The notes under the pieces were generated by a model, which was not told where the DNA came from, searched no databases, and saw nothing but the letters and a program-made list of their open reading frames with translations. 64,000 nt of DNA, taken from positions 744,001 through 808,000 of the forward strand of contig OZ218963.1 in the NCBI GenBank assembly GCA_965112735.1, written 5' to 3'. Below, one piece after another: positions 1-12,246 of the stretch (the first letter of the stretch is position 1; every line of letters begins with the position of its first letter). This DNA comes from Phaeosaccion multiseriatum. Lineage: Eukaryota; Ochrophyta, other classes. Position numbers and translations under genes: made by a program.

Positions 1-3000
1 CACGGGCGGGGCGCCATCCATCGCTGGTGAGACGATGCCCTGCCTGCGCACGCACCTGGCACATCAAGCCGGTACAGTGCACGTGATCAGAAGTAGAGGC
101 ACACGTGCATGTTCCCCTCGAAGTGCCGGTGATAGGAATGTATGACTCCGTGCATACACGGCTCAGGGCTGGCGTACAATGTTGGCAAAAAGCAACAGGG
201 AGAGCAGAGCACAGCACAAGCAATGAGAGGCCCCGAGCATGTAAATAGGGAGGGTGTGGAGTCCACATGGCAGGAAGGAAGCAAGGAGCAGATGGGAGGA
301 TCAGGACCGATTACGCGCACCCTTGCTACAGTCAGACCACAGGGCCTCAGCCATGCTGTTCGGAGGACTTGCATGCTCTACTCGAAGCGCCCCTCGACAA
401 GGTTCACACCTCCCCCACCCCTCCTGTAGCCTGTACTTCTTCTCTTCTGCCGTCCCCTTTCTCACCTCTCCGCACTATACAGTTGTTCACATCCTCTTGG
501 GTCGGGTTGGGCACATAGGGGCAGCTACAACAAGGGACATCAACAGCGGAGTCGGCCGGAGAGGAGGGGGTGCGTAAGCGGTGAACACGTGACCTCCTCC
601 GCAGAAGGAGGGTTCAGGCCTGAGGCAGGCTACTTGGGCTACACACAGGAGGGAACGAAGTCGCCCGCCCGCCCGCAGCAGCAGCAGCAGCATACGCACA
701 CACTCCGCTCACACCCTCCTGCAGCGTCCACTCACTTGTCGAAATCGTTCGGAATCCCATCTCCGTCGGTGTCTGCATCAGAAGGAAGCACACAACCCAG
801 CGTCACGACCATGCCGACAAGCAAGTCCGGGGATGAGAAGCAAGCCACGCCGCCCACCAGCGTAGGCAGAGGGTGGCACGAGGAGAATAAAACCACCAGG
901 ACGAGGGGCGGAAGGGAGAAGGACAGAAACAGCCAGTTAGCGAACGTTGTCAGTCAGCAAGGCAACGAGCAGCTAGTGACCACTCTGAGGTGCTCAGTGT
1001 GTAGTAACAGCATCAAAGCCCATGCCGCCCGCATGTTATCAACTCCGTTCTTACCTGCACACATGGTGAGGGAAGAAGTACCCCCACCAGATGAAGGGCT
1101 TTTTGGTACGATTGAAGCAAGTCGCAAGGATGGAGGATTCACGGCAAACACGGAGTCGGCACGGCAGAACGCAAACGAATATGAGCGCACAAAGGAGGAG
1201 AGAGCGAGATCAAATGCGAGTGCGAGGGAGTGAGAAGGGAAGGGCCGACCGCGTGTGTGTCGGGGGGGGTTCGCCAACAGCTCGTACGGCCCTCCCGCGC
1301 CGCCAAGGACACGCACAGCAAGCACACTTTGCATGCGATCACCTACCATCCCTGTCCTACGCAGCATGCTTCGTCCTTGGTCTGTTGTTCACAGCGAAGC
1401 GAGGCATGACAGAAAGCGTGGGAGGAGATTGCAGAGGTGCGGTTACGGTTACAGAAAAACCTCATGGACGTGCTCCGTTATCCCCTACCTAGCTACCCCC
1501 TCTCATTTGTGACACACACACCTCAAGGGAAAGGCAGGCATTGGCATTGGCCGCTCCGCCGCAATTGGCGTAGGAACTTCCCGACAAGACAGCATTCTGC
1601 AGAGGGCGGTTGGGGCGAGGTCACAGAGAGCAATCAAGTGTTGGGAGAGCGCTTTCGAGAGGAGCGATGAGCATGAGAATGCACTCTGCCCCGTCCACTT
1701 TCGCTTCATCAGGGCCCAGCAGGTGCACGCAAAGACATGTGGAGAGGGCCGAGGGTACAAACAAGGCTTGCTCGCAAGGAGGCGAGGAACGCACACGAGC
1801 GAGGAGCGGAAGTGACAACACAGAAAGGAGGCCAACACACACAGCGAGGAGACGAACCGAACATAGACTAGCAGAGCAGCCAAGCATGAGAGGAAATGGG
1901 GTGGGGAGAAGGTGGAGAGGCACCGCAACGCCCCGTCCCCGTTAACTCGTGTGTAACGTCTGCTACCCCCCTATGCCAAGACGGACTCACCTCGCAGCTA
2001 CCGCTTTCCGTGCAGTCAACAGCGCAGTCCTTCAGGATGGGCAGCATTGTGAGGTGGCGACAAGCGAGAGAGAGAGGGGCGGAGTGAGCAGAGTCGACAT
2101 GATACATCAGTATGAAAGCAGCCGAAGGAGGGGGGGGGAGAAGGGGGACCCGACCCTGGCAGACAGCGACGGTGCAGGCTTAGACTGGCACGAAGGTCGG
2201 GCAGGTGCTAAAGCTGTCGCAAAGAATACAGAACAGCTGCACACTAATATAATGAAAGGCGAATCAATCAACAAGCGGCAGAGGCCACACTCAGAACCAC
2301 TTCTCAGCCCCTGCCTGGCGTGCGAGTCCAAACGGCGGATGGAACGGGCGATATACCAAACACTCACCACAAAAGTGGTGCCCTGTGACGTCGAAGATGC
2401 AATGCAGCCATCAGGAAAAAATGCGAAGAGCGTGGCAGTGAAGAGCAGCAGCGTCAGCCGAAGGAGGGTGGCGAGGGAGCCAACCACAGGCCGCCGTGAG
2501 GACGAGCAGTAGACAGGGGGCACAGGGGGCACGTTCGCGGTGTGGCCCAGCCAACCAATCGTTGCGGATGTTTTGGTGAGTCGTGACCGTGGCATGAGGG
2601 AAGGCGAGCGGTTTGTGGCAGGGAAGAAGGGAGGCAGCAAAGCGCAACGCGATCAAGTGGGGCGACGGAACAAAAGTCAGTCATGTGCCCACCACCGCCT
2701 CGAAAGAGAGATTGGTACGGTGAAGGCGTTGACACCGCCTAGCCCCTCTTCCGAGGAGGCGGACAGCAACTCTAGCCTACACGCAGATAGATGCAGGGGG
2801 TACAGGAAGAGTGGCAGGCAACAGGCTGTTGGTGTAGAGAGAGAGCCTGACTGACTGGCTGTAGTGGCAAAGAGCGCAGGAAGTGCATTGGGCGGGGCGA
2901 GTCGAGCACTTGGTGAGAAGCGCTGGTGAAAGGCGCAACCGCACCCACCTGGCAGATCTGTCCCCCACACAAACGTGGATTGAGAGGGTTCACAGAATTG

Positions 3001-6000
3001 CAGGTGCACGTGTCGGAGGAGGTGTCGTATGCTCCACCGCCGAGCTTGCAGATCGCCTCCCTGGTAATGCCTGTAAGTCATGGTAGGTCCAGGGGAAGGA
3101 GGTGGGCAAAAGGCGAGGAGCGGCAAAGGAGACATGAAGCAAAACGGAAGTGAGTAGCAAGCTGCGGCAAGTGGGGATTGATCGTCCCATGGGCATGCCG
3201 ATTGCAGAGCAGCAGGGGCACAGGGCTGAGATTGAGTCTGAGGCACACGCTGTCCAGACGAAGGGAAGGTGGGGGGGGCGAGGGGAAGCATTGCTCCATG
3301 TCCGACAACAGGACTGGCGGCTGAATAGAGTAAAGGAGAAGAGGGAGGGTGGCACTCAAAGGCAAGCATGAAATACCAATCTCCCTCTTCCCTGCCTCCC
3401 AAACGTACCGAAACCGTAAGTGTCTTGTGGGCGCGGTGAGGGGAAAGTGCTGGTGTAGAGCTCAGTAGTGCCGTCCGCGTCGAGGATCTTGAAGCTCGCG
3501 CCGTTGATGCGGTCCTTGCAGCAATCGTCGACACGGTTGGTGACCTCGCAGGACGTAACAACTTGGTCACGTCCGCCAGAAAGGTAGAGAGTGAGGCGGG
3601 GAGCGGGATCCGGTGGAAGTGCGGAGGAGTGACAAAAGTTGTCCTTCCTGTTGTCGTCGCAGTTGCTCGCTGAAAAATGCGATAAGGTAGAGCTTAACGT
3701 GATATCCACCAGTGGAATCTTTATGCTGCCATCGTAACATTCGACTTCTGCCAGATTAAGGACACCCTCATGCCCAGTGCTAGCGTCCGCCGGAGGCACT
3801 TCAATGACGACTTGCCTGTCAGAACCAGGGCACAGAAGCAGCGAGGGGAGGGGGGGAGGGGGGGAGGGCATCGACAGGCAGGCAAAACGGGGGTTTCGCA
3901 ACGTGCATTAGTGATGACGTCATCTGCGCTTCGAGTAGGCAGCAGCAGGAGTGGCTCAATGAAATGACGAGAAAGGGAAGGTTCAAAGCGAGCTCTGGCT
4001 GTTCACTCAGTTTCACAGAGGGGGTACTTACTTGCCAACTACGATAGGCATAGGAGAGGAGGGTGCAAGTGGTAAAGGGCCGTCAGTGCCCATGCGCCGA
4101 GCCGTGAAGCACACATGCGGGCGAACAGGGCAGGCAGCAGTGAGCAGCCCAACGGGGGGGGGGAGGGCGTGAGCAGCACGCCAGGCAGAGTAAGTTTGCT
4201 TGTATGGCTTCGACATTTACGGCGGGGAAATGATCGAAGAGCAGCTCAACCACCAAGAAAGGAATGTATGACTCCGTGCATAGAAAGCTCAGGGCTGGCG
4301 TACAATGTGGGCAAAAAGCAAGAGAGAGAGCAGAGCACAGCACAGCACAAGGCAAGAGAGGCCCCGAGCACGTAAATAGGGAGGGTGTGGAGTCCAGATG
4401 GCAGGAAGGAAGCAAGGAGCAGATGGGAGGATCAGGACCGATTACGCCCACCCTTGCTACAGTCAGACCACATTCAGACCACAGGGCCTCAGCCATGTTG
4501 TTCGAAGGACTTGCATGCTCTACTCGAAGCGCCCCTCGACAAGGTTCACACCTCCCCCACCCCTCCTGTAGCTAGCTTGTACTTCCTTCTCTTCTGCCGT
4601 CCCCTTTCTCACCTCCCCGCACTATACAGTTGTTCACATCCTCTTGGGTCGGGTTGGGCACATAGGGGCAGCTACAACAAGGGACATCAACAGCGGAGTC
4701 GGCCGGAGAGGAGGGGGTGCGTAAGCGGTGAACACGTGACCTCCTCCGCAGAAGGAGGGTTCAGGCCTGAGGCAGGCTACTTGGGCTACACACAGGAGGG
4801 AACGAAGTCGCCCGCCCGCCCGCAGCAGCAGCAGCAGCATACGCACACACTCCGCTCACACCCTCCTGTAGCGTCCACTCACTTGTCGAAATCGTTCGGA
4901 ATCCCATCTCCGTCGGTGTCTGCATCAGAAGGAAGCACACAACCCAGCGTCACGACCATGCCGACAAGCAAGTCCGGGGATGAGAAGCAAGCCACGCCGC
5001 CCACCAGCGTAGGCAGAGGGTGGCACGAGGAGAATAAAACCACCAGGACGAGGGGCGGAAGGGAGAAGGACAGAAACAGCCAGTTAGCGAACGTTGTCAG
5101 TCAGCAAGGCAATGAGCAGCTAGTGACCACTCTGAGGTGCTCAGTGTGTAGTAACAGCATCAAAGCCCATGCCGCCCGCATGTTATCAACTCCGTTCTTA
5201 CCTGCACACATGGTGAGGGAAGAAGTACCCCCACCAGATGAAGGGCTTTTAGGTACGATTGAAGCAAATCGCAAGGATGGAGGATTCACGGCAAACACGG
5301 AGTCGGCACGGCAGAACGCAAACGAATATGAGCGCACAAAGGAGGAGAGAGCGAGATCAAATGCGAGTGCGAGGGAGTGAGAAGGGAAGGGCCGACCGCG
5401 TGTGTGTCGGGGGGGGGTCGCCAACAGCTCGTACGGCCCTCCCGCGCCGCCAAGGACACGCACAGCAAGCACACTTTGCATGCGATCACCTACCATCCCT
5501 GTCCTACGCAGCATGCTTCGTCCTTGGTCTGTTGTTCACAGCGAAGCGAGGCATGACAGAAAGCGTGGGAGGAGATTGCAGAGGTGCGGTTACGGTTACA
5601 GAAAAACCTCATGGACGTGCTCCGTTATCCCCTACCTAGCTACCCCCTCTCATTTGTGACACACACACCTCAAGGGAAAGGCAGGCATTGGCATTGGCCG
5701 CTCCGCCGCAATTGGCGTAGGAACTTTCCGACAAGACAGCATTCTGCAGAGGGCGGTTGGGGCGAGGTCACAGCCAGAGAGCAATCAAGTGTTGGGAGAG
5801 CGCTTTCGAGAGGAGCGAGATGAGCATGAGAATGCACTCTGCCCCGTCCACTTTCGCTTCATCAGGGCCCAGCAGGTGCACGCAAAGACATGTGGAGAGG
5901 GCCGAGGGTACAAACAAGGCTTGCTCGCAAGGAGGCGAGGAACGCACACGAGCGAGGAGCGGAAGTGACAACACAGAAAGGAGGCCAACACACACAGCGA

Positions 6001-7743
6001 GGAGACGAACCGAACATAGACTAGCAGAGCAGCCAAGCATGAGAGGAAATGGGGTGGGGAGAAGGTGGAGAGGCACCGCAACGCCCCGTCCCCGTTAACT
6101 CGTGTGTAACGTCTGCTACCCCCCTGCCAAGACGGACTCACCTCGCAGCTACCGCTTTCCGTGCAGTCAACAGCGCAGTCCTTCAGGATGGGCAGCATTG
6201 TGAGGTGGCGACAAGCGAGAGAGAGAGGGGCGGAGTGAGCAGAGTCGACATGATACATCAGTATGAAAGCAGCCGAAGGAGGGGGGGGGAGAAGGGGGAC
6301 CCGACCCTGGCAGACAGCGACGGCGCAGGCTTAGACTGGCACGAAGGTCGGGCAGGTGCTAAAGCTGTCGCAAAGAATACAGAACAGCTGCACACTAATA
6401 TAATGAAAGGCGAATCAATCAACAAGCGGCAGAGGCCACACTCAGAACCACTTCTCAGCCCCTGCCTGGCGTGCGAGTCCAAACGGCGGATGGAACGGGC
6501 GATATAGCAAACACTCACCACAAAAGTGGTGCCCTGTGACGTCGAAGATGCAATGCAGCCATCAGGAAAAAATGCGAAGAGCGTGGCAGTGAAGAGCAGC
6601 AGCGTCAGCCGAAGGAGGGTGGCGAGGGAGCCAACCACAGGCCGCCGTGAGGACGAGCAGTAGACAGGGGGCACAGGGGGCATGTTCGCGGTGTGGCCCA
6701 GCCAACCAATCGTTGCGGATGTTTTGGTGAGTCGTGACCGTGGCATGAGGGAAGGCGAGCGGTTTGTGGCAGGGAAGAAGGGAGGCAGCAAAGCGCAACG
6801 CGATCAAGTGGGGCGACGGAACAAAAGTCAGTCATGTGCCCACCACCGCCTCGAAAGAGAGATTAATCTTGGTACGGTGAAGGCGTTGACACCGCCTAGC
6901 CCCTCTTCCGAGGAGGCGGACAGCAACTCTAGCCTACACGCAGATAGATGCAGGGGGTACAGGAAGAGTGGCAGGCAACAGGCTGTTGGTGTAGAGAGAG
7001 AGCCTGACTGACTGGCTGTAGTGGCAAAGAGCGCAGGAAGTGCATTGGGCGGGGCGAGTCGAGCACTTGGTGAGAAGCGCTGGTGAAAGGCGCAACCGCA
7101 CCCACCTGGCAGACCTGTCCCCTACACGAAAGTGGATTGAGGGGGGTCACAGAAGGGCAGGTGCACGTGTCCTTGTCGTTGTCGTATGCTCCACCGCTGC
7201 GCTCGCACGACCTCTCCATGGAAATGCCTGTAAGTCATGGCAGGTCCAGGGGAAGGAGGTGAGCAAAAGGCGAGGAGCGGCAAAGGAGATAAGAAGCACA
7301 AACGGAAGTGAGTAGCAAGCTGCCGATAAGTGGGGCTTAGCTAAGCGTCCAGCCAATGGGCATGCCGATTACAGAGCAGCAGGGGCACAGGGCTGAGATT
7401 GAGTCTGAGGCACACGCTGTCCAGGTGTCTACGCAACCCGGCCGGGAGGGGCGGAGGCTAGGCAGGCAGCTTAGCTACGGCCGGGGGGTTGAGGCGAAGC
7501 TCTGAAGGAGCGACTGGAGCTACTACATGTGGAAGGCGATGGCGAGGGTGTCTAGTCTAGCTACTGGACGGTGCGCAGCGGATCACGGCCGCACCACGCC
7601 CCACGCAGCAGCCAGCCCCTTTGGAACTTACAGGAAAGGAGCGATTGACATGCGAGAGCTGCGGGTGGTGTTGCTGCGAGGAGGCACAGCACCAGACTGA
7701 GGGCCCACCTCCCGAAGCCGTTCTGCTTCACGGGGGAGAGCAT
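1..7743 (-). CDS. Secreted mosaic protein: Cys-rich modules, TSP3-like and discoidin-like domains (partial)
   Basis: Exons read on the minus strand: 7743-7632, 7227-7106, 6533-6519, 6180-6142, 5503-5494, 4919-4883, 3815-3409, 3070-2949, 2392-2378, 2029-1991, 1356-1347, 772-736, and an exon ending at 56; all have GT-AG borders and matching phases. Exon 1 starts MLSPVKQNGFGRW and continues into a hydrophobic stretch ending in ALA, a clear signal peptide. Exon 2 and its copy are 40-residue Cys modules sharing GGAYD, DTCTC and a final CQ. The 37-nt exon encodes DTDGDGIPNDFD, a Ca-binding thrombospondin type 3-like stretch. The 407-nt exon resembles galactose-binding/F5-8C domains (VTNR, DCCKDRINGA). 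A further Cys module (TCTC...CTGLMCQ) lies at about 56-131. The family suggests a cell-surface or matrix role with sugar binding; ligand unknown. The 10-15 nt exons are the least certain part, and the gene continues past the left edge. Confidence 0.6.
135..3257. repeat. Tandem segmental duplication, copy A
   Basis: About 3.1 kb that is nearly identical to 4261-7424, including introns. It starts at the shared AGGAATGTATGACTCC and ends at ACACGCTGTCCAG. Only a few small indels and substitutions separate the copies, apart from the Cys-rich exon at 2949-3070. It carries five exons of the secreted mosaic gene. Confidence 0.95.
4261..7424. repeat. Tandem segmental duplication, copy B
   Basis: Second copy of 135-3257 in direct orientation. 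The ~1 kb between the copies holds the discoidin-like exon (3409-3815). The duplicated exons keep the same splice sites and phases, so both copies fit one extended reading frame. Confidence 0.95.
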
Positions 7744-8763
7744 GGCTGTAGTCTCGCAGACTCTCCAAATGCCCGCTGCGACGAAAGGCAGGCAAGCAAG
7801 AAACAGGGGCCAAGCAGCCATAACAAGCAAGCCGTCATTAAGAAGGCTCGCTCCGCAACTTGATAACCCTTGATAAATCTGCCACATCTCTCAACTGAAT
7901 CAAGCAGAAGCCTGCAGAGCAGTGATTCGCAAAGCAGACAGGAGGTTGCGGCGAGACGAAGCAGCCTAAAAATGCGCGAGGAGGAGAGGAGGCAGTCAAT
8001 CTCAATCGGGGAAGAAAACATTCCGTCGATTCGGATACACCACTCTCTGCCTGGATACACTCTTAGACCAGCCAAGGTTATTGCTTGGGCAGTCCTTCTC
8101 CCCCTTTCTTCCTCACCACACGCCCGCCCGTGCCTCTCCCGGTTTGTCCGCCTCTCCTCAAACGATTTACCTGGTCCTGTTGCCACTGTTGCCAGGAAAG
8201 TGCGCTGCATACAGGGAGGGAGGTTGGATGTACGCGCCCCCCTGGGCCCGCACCCCCCCGAGCAGCCCCCCCGCAAGATCCGAAAAGTTCGTTAAATTCT
8301 TCGGACAACCAATGCGAAGAGGAAGAAGAAGAAGAGAAGAGAAAAGATGAGGAAGCTGTGTAGAAGACTGGCAAGGACCGATGCAATACGAAGCGGCAGC
8401 GGTCAATGGACAGCGTGCAGCAATGGTGGGGTTATCGAGACGCCAGGGCAGTGGCCGTGGCGAATGACAAACAGGGAGCAAGCAATGGACGAGAAGAAAG
8501 GGAAGGGCGGCATTTGATATTGCAACCTGAGCCTCGAGTTTCGTATTGGCTGTTGCCTGCGGCAGAGTTGGATGTTGAATGTCCTATTCTGGATCTGTGA
8601 CGGCATAAAATCCCCCGCCTCAATTGCGGATTTAGCGGTTTGTGCTCCTGCTGGTGTCGCTCCTTATTGGAGGCGAGGCTGCCTCTCCCTGCTGAAGTGG
8701 GAGCGGGCCATGGAGGCGTGGAGCCAGTTTCTCGCCTGCTGTCGGTGGTCTTCGGCGCCGAGG
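7744..8763. other. Intergenic: 5' flank of the secreted protein gene
   Basis: No exon with domain similarity was found. It lies between the signal-peptide start at 7743 (minus) and a minisatellite at 8764, and probably contains the promoter of the secreted protein gene. Overlapping open frames here lack recognisable motifs. Confidence 0.5.
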
Positions 8764-9045
8764 GGCGGGGAGTTGCAGAGCAGCGGCAGCCGGAGCGGCC
8801 GGGAGCATTGGGAGGAAAGGGGGTTAGCAAGGCAATGGCAGTAGTCACCAGCTGAGCAACCTGCACCAAAGCAGCGGCAGCCGGAGCGGGAGCATTGGGA
8901 GGAAAGGGGTTTAGCAAGGCAATGGCAGTCACCACCAGCTGAGCAACCTGCACCAAAGCAGCGGCAGCCGGAGCGGGAGCATTGGGAGGAAAGGGGTTTA
9001 GCAAGGCAATGGCCGTCACCACCAGCTGAGCAACCTGCACCACGC
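8764..9045. repeat. 87-bp tandem repeat, three copies
   Basis: The block with GAGCAACCTGCACC, AGCGGCAGCCGGAGCGG and GCATTGGGAGGAAAGGGG recurs with an 87-nt period (GCTGAGCAACC at 8851, 8938 and 9025). The period is a multiple of three, so a minus-strand frame stays open as a 29-residue hydrophobic repeat, but no gene is supported. Confidence 0.9.
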
Positions 9046-9100
9046 CGCTCACAAGAGAGCGGAGCAGGGAAGACGGGGAATATGGCAGCAGCTGTGAAGG

Positions 9101-9880
9101 ATGGAGGCCGAGACCTACAACACGAGGGAGGAGAGCCGCGACGAGGACCGTATCCTGGTGGCGGGCACCTTGGACGGCGCTGTACACGCCCTCGACGCCT
9201 CCACTGGCACGCGTTTGTGGACCTTTCCCACCGGTGATCCCCTTGGTTGTGCAGACGTACCAACACGTGCCAGATACCCTGCCTGGAGAGCAAACGCTGG
9301 CTCATCCCTGCCCTGGATGAGAGAGCAGGCTGGTACAGCCATCATTAGGGAGCGAGGCGGGCGTGGTCAGGTGGTCCAACGGCTCAGCCTCAATGCCAGA
9401 CAGCTCGTCGAGCGGACCCCCTGCTTGACCCCTGGTGGTGGATCAAGCCCCCTGTCTACTGGCACCACATCGGCAACCGCTTGTGCTCTGCTTGTCCATC
9501 GATGCATGGCGGCCACCACTTGCGACAGGTCCTCTCGGCACTTCGGCACTTCCTGTGCAGAGCTTGCACGCGCAGCGAAGAGTCTTGCAGGAGGTGTGTA
9601 GGTGAATTGCATATTCCTGCTGTCGTACTTTGCTTTGCTGTCTTTCTGCTATCCTCCTCGTTCTTAACTCTCTGTTGTGTCTTTTTTTGCCCGCCCGCCC
9701 TCCTCCAGGTCAGCAAACCAAAACTTTCGGATGGGGCTTATGGTGTACGTAGTCACCGCCTTTGATTTGAGCTCGGGAGAGGAGCTGTGGAGTATGACAG
9801 GCTCTGTGTTCGTAGAGCGAGTTCAGGGAAGAGGATGGAGGGGCAGTGGCAGCACCTTCCACCAACACTCTTCCGGCCGT
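9101..9880 (+). pseudogene. PQQ/beta-propeller exons like the IRE1/PERK luminal domain, interrupted
   Basis: From 9101 a frame reads ILVAGTLDGAVHALDAS and then GTRLWTFPTGDPL, the typical blade of PQQ-like propellers as found in the stress-sensing luminal domain of IRE1/PERK. After a probable intron, 9715-9810 encodes a second blade (VTAFDLSSGEELWSMTG) behind a pyrimidine-rich acceptor ending TCCAG at 9710. Further along, the sequence becomes copia RNase H and an LTR. No kinase or RNase domain follows, so only the 5' part remains. The start at 9101 lacks a signal peptide; an upstream exon may exist. A functional short gene cannot be excluded. Confidence 0.45.
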
Positions 9881-9898
9881 GGCCGCCCCCCCCCCTCC

Positions 9899-10500
9899 TT
9901 ACTGCGACCGATACGGAGTCGGTGCTACACGAGGACAATCAGGGGTGCATTCAGCTGGCAAATGGGAACGCGGGCTCGAAGCGCACGAGACACATCGACG
10001 TCCGGTATCACTTCCTACAGTACCACGTGAAGAAGGTACACGTCAGTTTTCAGTACATCAGCCCCAATGATCAGCTTGGAGACATCGTGACCAAGGCATT
10101 GGCACCACAGGTGCACCAGGGTTTGGCAGTGCGGATGTTGACTTATAAGGGAGACAGGAAAGGGGAAGGGGTACTTAGTTTTGTTTAGGGTATGAGGTTT
10201 TCTGGACTTTGCTATTAGGATTAGGGGTTTGGGGGCAAGTCAAGTGTTTCCTCATTGTGTTTGTGGTAGAGTGTCAGCTATCAAAAGAGATGGTGATTCA
10301 GTCATAGGAGGGTGTTACGATGAATATCGACTTAATTATGTGACTGAGCACTAGATCGACGTAGAATATCGATGTACATGAGTGGCGCCGATTCCCCATC
10401 CCCTCTTTAGACGTATCTCTCAATGGGTATATAACACAGGCACTACAAGAGTTGACACTACTTGGCCTGTCACTGTATCTGTAGAGGGGATGTCGCAACA
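9899..10500 (+). mobile_element. Ty1/copia retrotransposon 3' end: RNase H remnant plus 3' LTR
   Basis: The frame ending at 10188 reads TESVLHEDNQGC, RHIDVRYHFL and SPNDQLGDIVTKAL, hallmarks of the copia RNase H C-terminus (EDNQGC; KHIDVRYHFI; DQLADIFTKPL). A purine tract (AGGAGGG) sits just before a 188-bp sequence starting TGTTACGA and ending TCGCAACA (10313-10500), as expected for polypurine tract and 3' LTR. Reverse transcriptase, integrase and the 5' LTR are absent, so the element is 5'-truncated and dead. A second copy of the LTR lies at 57763-57948. Confidence 0.8.
10313..10500 (+). repeat. Copia LTR, 188 bp
   Basis: It starts TGTTACGA and ends TCGCAACA. It shares ordered blocks with 57763-57948, including GTGACTGAGCACTA, ATCGACGTA, GAGTTGACACTACT and ATCGCAACA/GTCGCAACA. 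Confidence 0.8.
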
Positions 10501-11697
10501 GCAGCGCTGGTGGTGCGATTGCCGAGCGTATGCCTTTGGTGTGCACCCCACCGGCGGGACTGAGCCAGCCAGGAGAGTGTGGTGGTGTACACAAAGCTCA
10601 GGAAGGTGTGGCACCAGTCGGTATGTTGGAAGGTGCGTGGGCAAGTTTACGCCATGCCATTTAACGGTGGAGACGGATTCGAGGGAGAAGAGAAACAAGG
10701 CAGTGGTACCCTCGTCGGCAGCAGCAGCACCACCACCACCAGCACCTGTGGTAGCCTAGAGCCATGTTATTGTGTGGAGAGGAGATAAGTCCCAAGCTGA
10801 GCACTGCCGGGTGTCCGCCCATCAAGTAGGGGCGGAGGGGGAGAGGGGAGCTAATAACCACGTCAACATTATTAGTTCCCTTTGTCGTTGGTCGTCGGCC
10901 TCAAAAAGGGAGAAGAACAAGCAATTAAGAGTGCTGACCAGGACCAGGACAAACACAAAGGCGATTGGCGTAGTGCAGTGCCACGAACGTAACGTTACGA
11001 AAGAGGGCATTACCCACCCCTACCTGGGACGCGTAACCAAAACTGCTCAACTCGGGGGGGGGGGAGGGCCTGGTGGGCTGCAAGACACCCTCATGCAAGA
11101 CCCGCATGGCCCTTACGTAAGGAATAGGAGTTTCAGTTTGTTGGGCCTCCACACACGCTGCCGGTCTAGAACTGCTGAACTTGATATAAGGTTATATAAG
11201 GTTGTAGAGGAGGTGACGATGCCGGCATTCGACTTGCTTGTCCCGACGAGGGCTACACGATGCGCATGTTCAAACTCGTTCAAACAGTAGTTTGGTCGTC
11301 TGGGAAAAATTTCTCTCTCTTACGTAATTACTTACATAGTATGGAATCCGCACTTCCCCCCCTCCACCAGGGCAGTCCACAACCCTTGACTCCCTAGTAC
11401 GTGCTCCCCTTTTCTTCCACCCAGAGTATCGGCAACTAACCAAGACCAATGCGTCGCATATACAAGCCACACACATACACACTTCTTACCTGATGGTGGG
11501 TGCAGCACGGAATTCCCGTCAACACGTCGCTGGAGGGAGGGAGAGCGAAGCAATCGAAGAAAAGAGCAAGCGTAAACACAAAGAGAGATATGGAGAGCGA
11601 GAGAGGAGAAAGGCACAGGGGAGTGAGACAAGAGCACAAGCGTAAACATACACAGAGAGACATGGAGAGAGAGAAGAGAGAAAGAGAGAGAGAGATG

Positions 11698-11732
<35 letters not shown>

Positions 11733-12246
11733 GAGAAAGCCACAGGGGAAGATATGGAGGAAAGATATATAACAGGCTACAGGCGTGAGAGCGAGGGATA
11801 GAGGGACAGCGAAGAGCTGTGTGAGCGAGCGGGTTCGAAAGAAAAATCCGTACGAGCAGGGGGGCAGTTGACAACCCCTTAGTGCCATCTGTGTCTGGGA
11901 AGGGGCGGGCGGGGGGGGGGCGGGAGGGATTGAAGGACGGAAAGAAACAAAGCGTACTCGCTACGCTCGCACGCGAAAAACATCTCTAGGCTCCTCCTTA
12001 CCACGACTATCGCCCCTCTTCTGTTTCGTTCTCGCCGCACCTGCCGTACAATGGAGAGTAGGACGGGGAGCAAGCAGTATTGTATCTCAGATGCATGAAG
12101 AAAGGGGGTGGGGGAAAGGAAACATGGCGAGCAAGTCCTATCGCTACCACCCAAGAAGGCAAAGCCCCTCTTCGCTCAGGACGAGGGGCGTAAAAACAAT
12201 TGCGTGCAGCGACGAAACAAAAAATCATTTGGATTCAGGTGATTGT
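10501..12246. other. Intergenic: no recognisable gene
   Basis: Flank of the copia LTR. It includes a poly-GA tract (11577-11745) and a degenerate match to the LINE 3' tail at about 11875-11893 (CCTTAGTGCCATCTGTG). Open frames exist but show no domain or clear splice pattern. Confidence 0.4.

Noticed and set aside
4385-5380. 331-residue plus-strand ORF and its copy at 589-1233
   Set aside because: No domain similarity; it spans introns and exons of the minus-strand secreted gene and differs in length between near-identical copies.
8432-9187. 251-residue minus-strand ORF with a 29-residue repeat
   Set aside because: It depends on the 87-bp minisatellite and overlaps the propeller exon on the other strand; no start or domain support.
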